Source: Syntrophaceae bacterium (GTDB lineage Bacteria; Desulfobacterota; Syntrophia; Syntrophales; UBA2185). Taken from it: a stretch of 6,378 nucleotides of DNA. Of the stretch, positions 5,908-6,378 are shown one piece after another. Made by a program: the position numbers and the translations under genes. Under the pieces are notes generated by a model. It was not told where the DNA came from. It saw only the letters and a list, made by a program, of their open reading frames with translations, and searched no databases. The stretch lies in contig DNUI01000262.1 of the NCBI GenBank assembly GCA_003508565.1, forward strand, positions 1 through 6,378, given 5' to 3'. Position 1 is the stretch's first letter; every line of letters begins with the position of its first letter.

Positions 5908-5922
5908 GGTATAAAGTATACC
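5908..5922. promoter_or_regulatory. palindrome GGTATA-AAG-TATACC next to the Shine-Dalgarno
   Basis: Two perfect 6-base arms flank a 3-nt centre and abut GGAGG (5923-5927), which lies 5 nt before the ATG at 5933. The left part contains TATAAA, which could act as a -10, but no good -35 sits 17 nt upstream. It could be a repressor operator or an RNA hairpin affecting access to the ribosome site. Confidence 0.35.
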
Positions 5923-5932
5923 GGAGGAAAAC

Positions 5933-6378
5933 ATGACATCATCAGTTCCTGTACTTCCCATCGCGAAAGGCGAGGGGGAGATATCCCTTCTTCCCAAAAT
6001 GGCAAACCGTCACGGTCTTATCACAGGCGCCACCGGCACCGGCAAGACCGTTTCCCTTCGTGTCCTGGCAGAACAGTTCAGTTCCATCGGCGTTCCCGTC
6101 TTCCTGGCCGACGTGAAGGGAGATCTCGCAACTCTCAGCCAGCCGGGAGGGGAAAACCCAAAAGTCAACGAGAGGATCAAAGATCTTGGTTTGGAGGACT
6201 TCAGGTTCGAAGGGTACCCCGTCACCTTCTGGGACGTCTTCGGAGAGAAAGGCCACCCGCTTCGGGCCACTGTATCGGAGATGGGCCCCCTGCTTCTCAG
6301 CCGCATCCTGAATCTCAACGAGACCCAGAGCGGCGTCCTCAACGCCATTTTCAAGATTGCAGACGACAATGGTCTCCT
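5933..6378 (+). CDS. DUF853 / HerA-like ATPase (YjgR type), N-terminal part
   Basis: The frame is open from ATG 5933 to the right edge (148 codons plus two bases), so the C-terminal part is missing. The product is a P-loop ATPase: Walker A GATGTGKT at residues 32-39, followed by VPVFLADVKGDLATLSQPGG (54-73), an acidic strand and loop typical of the family. Next come PVTFWDVFGEKGHPLRATVSEMGP (97-119) and LLLSRILNLNETQSGVLN (120-137). These match my recollection of the DUF853/YjgR proteins, HerA/FtsK-like hexameric ATPases. Their cellular role is not well established; DNA translocation is inferred from HerA. The start is supported by GGAGG at 5923-5927. GC content, counted by hand over 5941-6360, is about 57%, against about 41% in sampled mnmE lines. 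Confidence 0.88.
   Translation, partial: MTSSVPVLPIAKGEGEISLLPKMANRHGLITGATGTGKTVSLRVLAEQFSSIGVPVFLADVKGDLATLSQPGGENPKVNERIKDLGLEDFRFEGYPVTFWDVFGEKGHPLRATVSEMGPLLLSRILNLNETQSGVLNAIFKIADDNGL

Noticed and set aside
5942..6369. Long minus-strand open frames opposite the HerA-like gene
   Set aside because: They are antisense shadows of a clearly coding plus-strand frame and carry no recognisable domain.
1..6378. CRISPR arrays, tRNA or rRNA genes, insertion sequences
   Set aside because: I saw no regularly spaced repeats, no tRNA-like cloverleaf or CCA end, and no transposase or terminal inverted repeats.

Overview
The window is a bacterial chromosome segment of moderate GC content. It is built around the conserved rpmH-rnpA-yidD-yidC-jag-mnmE cluster, with accessory genes on both sides. 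The gene order, the YidC with a large periplasmic domain (so two membranes), the divergent DUF3187-type exported protein and a DUF853/HerA-like ATPase together suggest a Gram-negative of the former Deltaproteobacteria (Desulfobacterota/Syntrophia-like). This placement is inferred from gene content and protein style; no database search was possible.

Layout. Positions 1-434 (minus strand) hold the 5' part of a DUF3187-family exported protein with a TTG start, cut by the left edge. Positions 435-623 are a divergent intergenic region with a sigma70-type promoter for each direction and one DnaA-box-like 9-mer. From 624 to 5130 the plus strand carries a tightly packed operon: rpmH (ribosomal protein L34, 45 aa), rnpA (RNase P protein), yidD (membrane protein insertion factor), yidC (insertase), jag/khpB (KH-R3H RNA-binding protein) and mnmE (tRNA U34 modification GTPase, TTG start, overlapping jag by 16 nt). 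Positions 5131-5501 contain no convincing gene, only a 36-codon minus-strand ORF with a protein-like look and, at the right end, a near-consensus promoter (TTGACA-16-TACAAT). That promoter serves 5502-5786, a small secreted Lys-rich protein of unknown function. After a terminator-like hairpin and a small palindrome just ahead of a strong Shine-Dalgarno, a DUF853/HerA-like ATPase begins at 5933 and runs off the right edge.

How the genes work together. L34 and the RNase P protein serve ribosome assembly and tRNA 5' maturation. YidD and YidC serve insertion of inner-membrane proteins. Jag is an RNA-binding partner historically linked to the YidC locus, and MnmE modifies the tRNA wobble uridine. 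The cluster therefore joins translation, tRNA processing and membrane insertion.

Nothing here is clearly a new system. The best leads are: (1) the rnpA reading frame stays open upstream through the whole of rpmH, with a GTG four bases before the rpmH ATG, recalling the nested rpmH/rnpA arrangement of Thermus; (2) the promoter-equipped small secreted protein; (3) the GGTATA-AAG-TATACC palindrome directly before the Shine-Dalgarno of the HerA-like gene.
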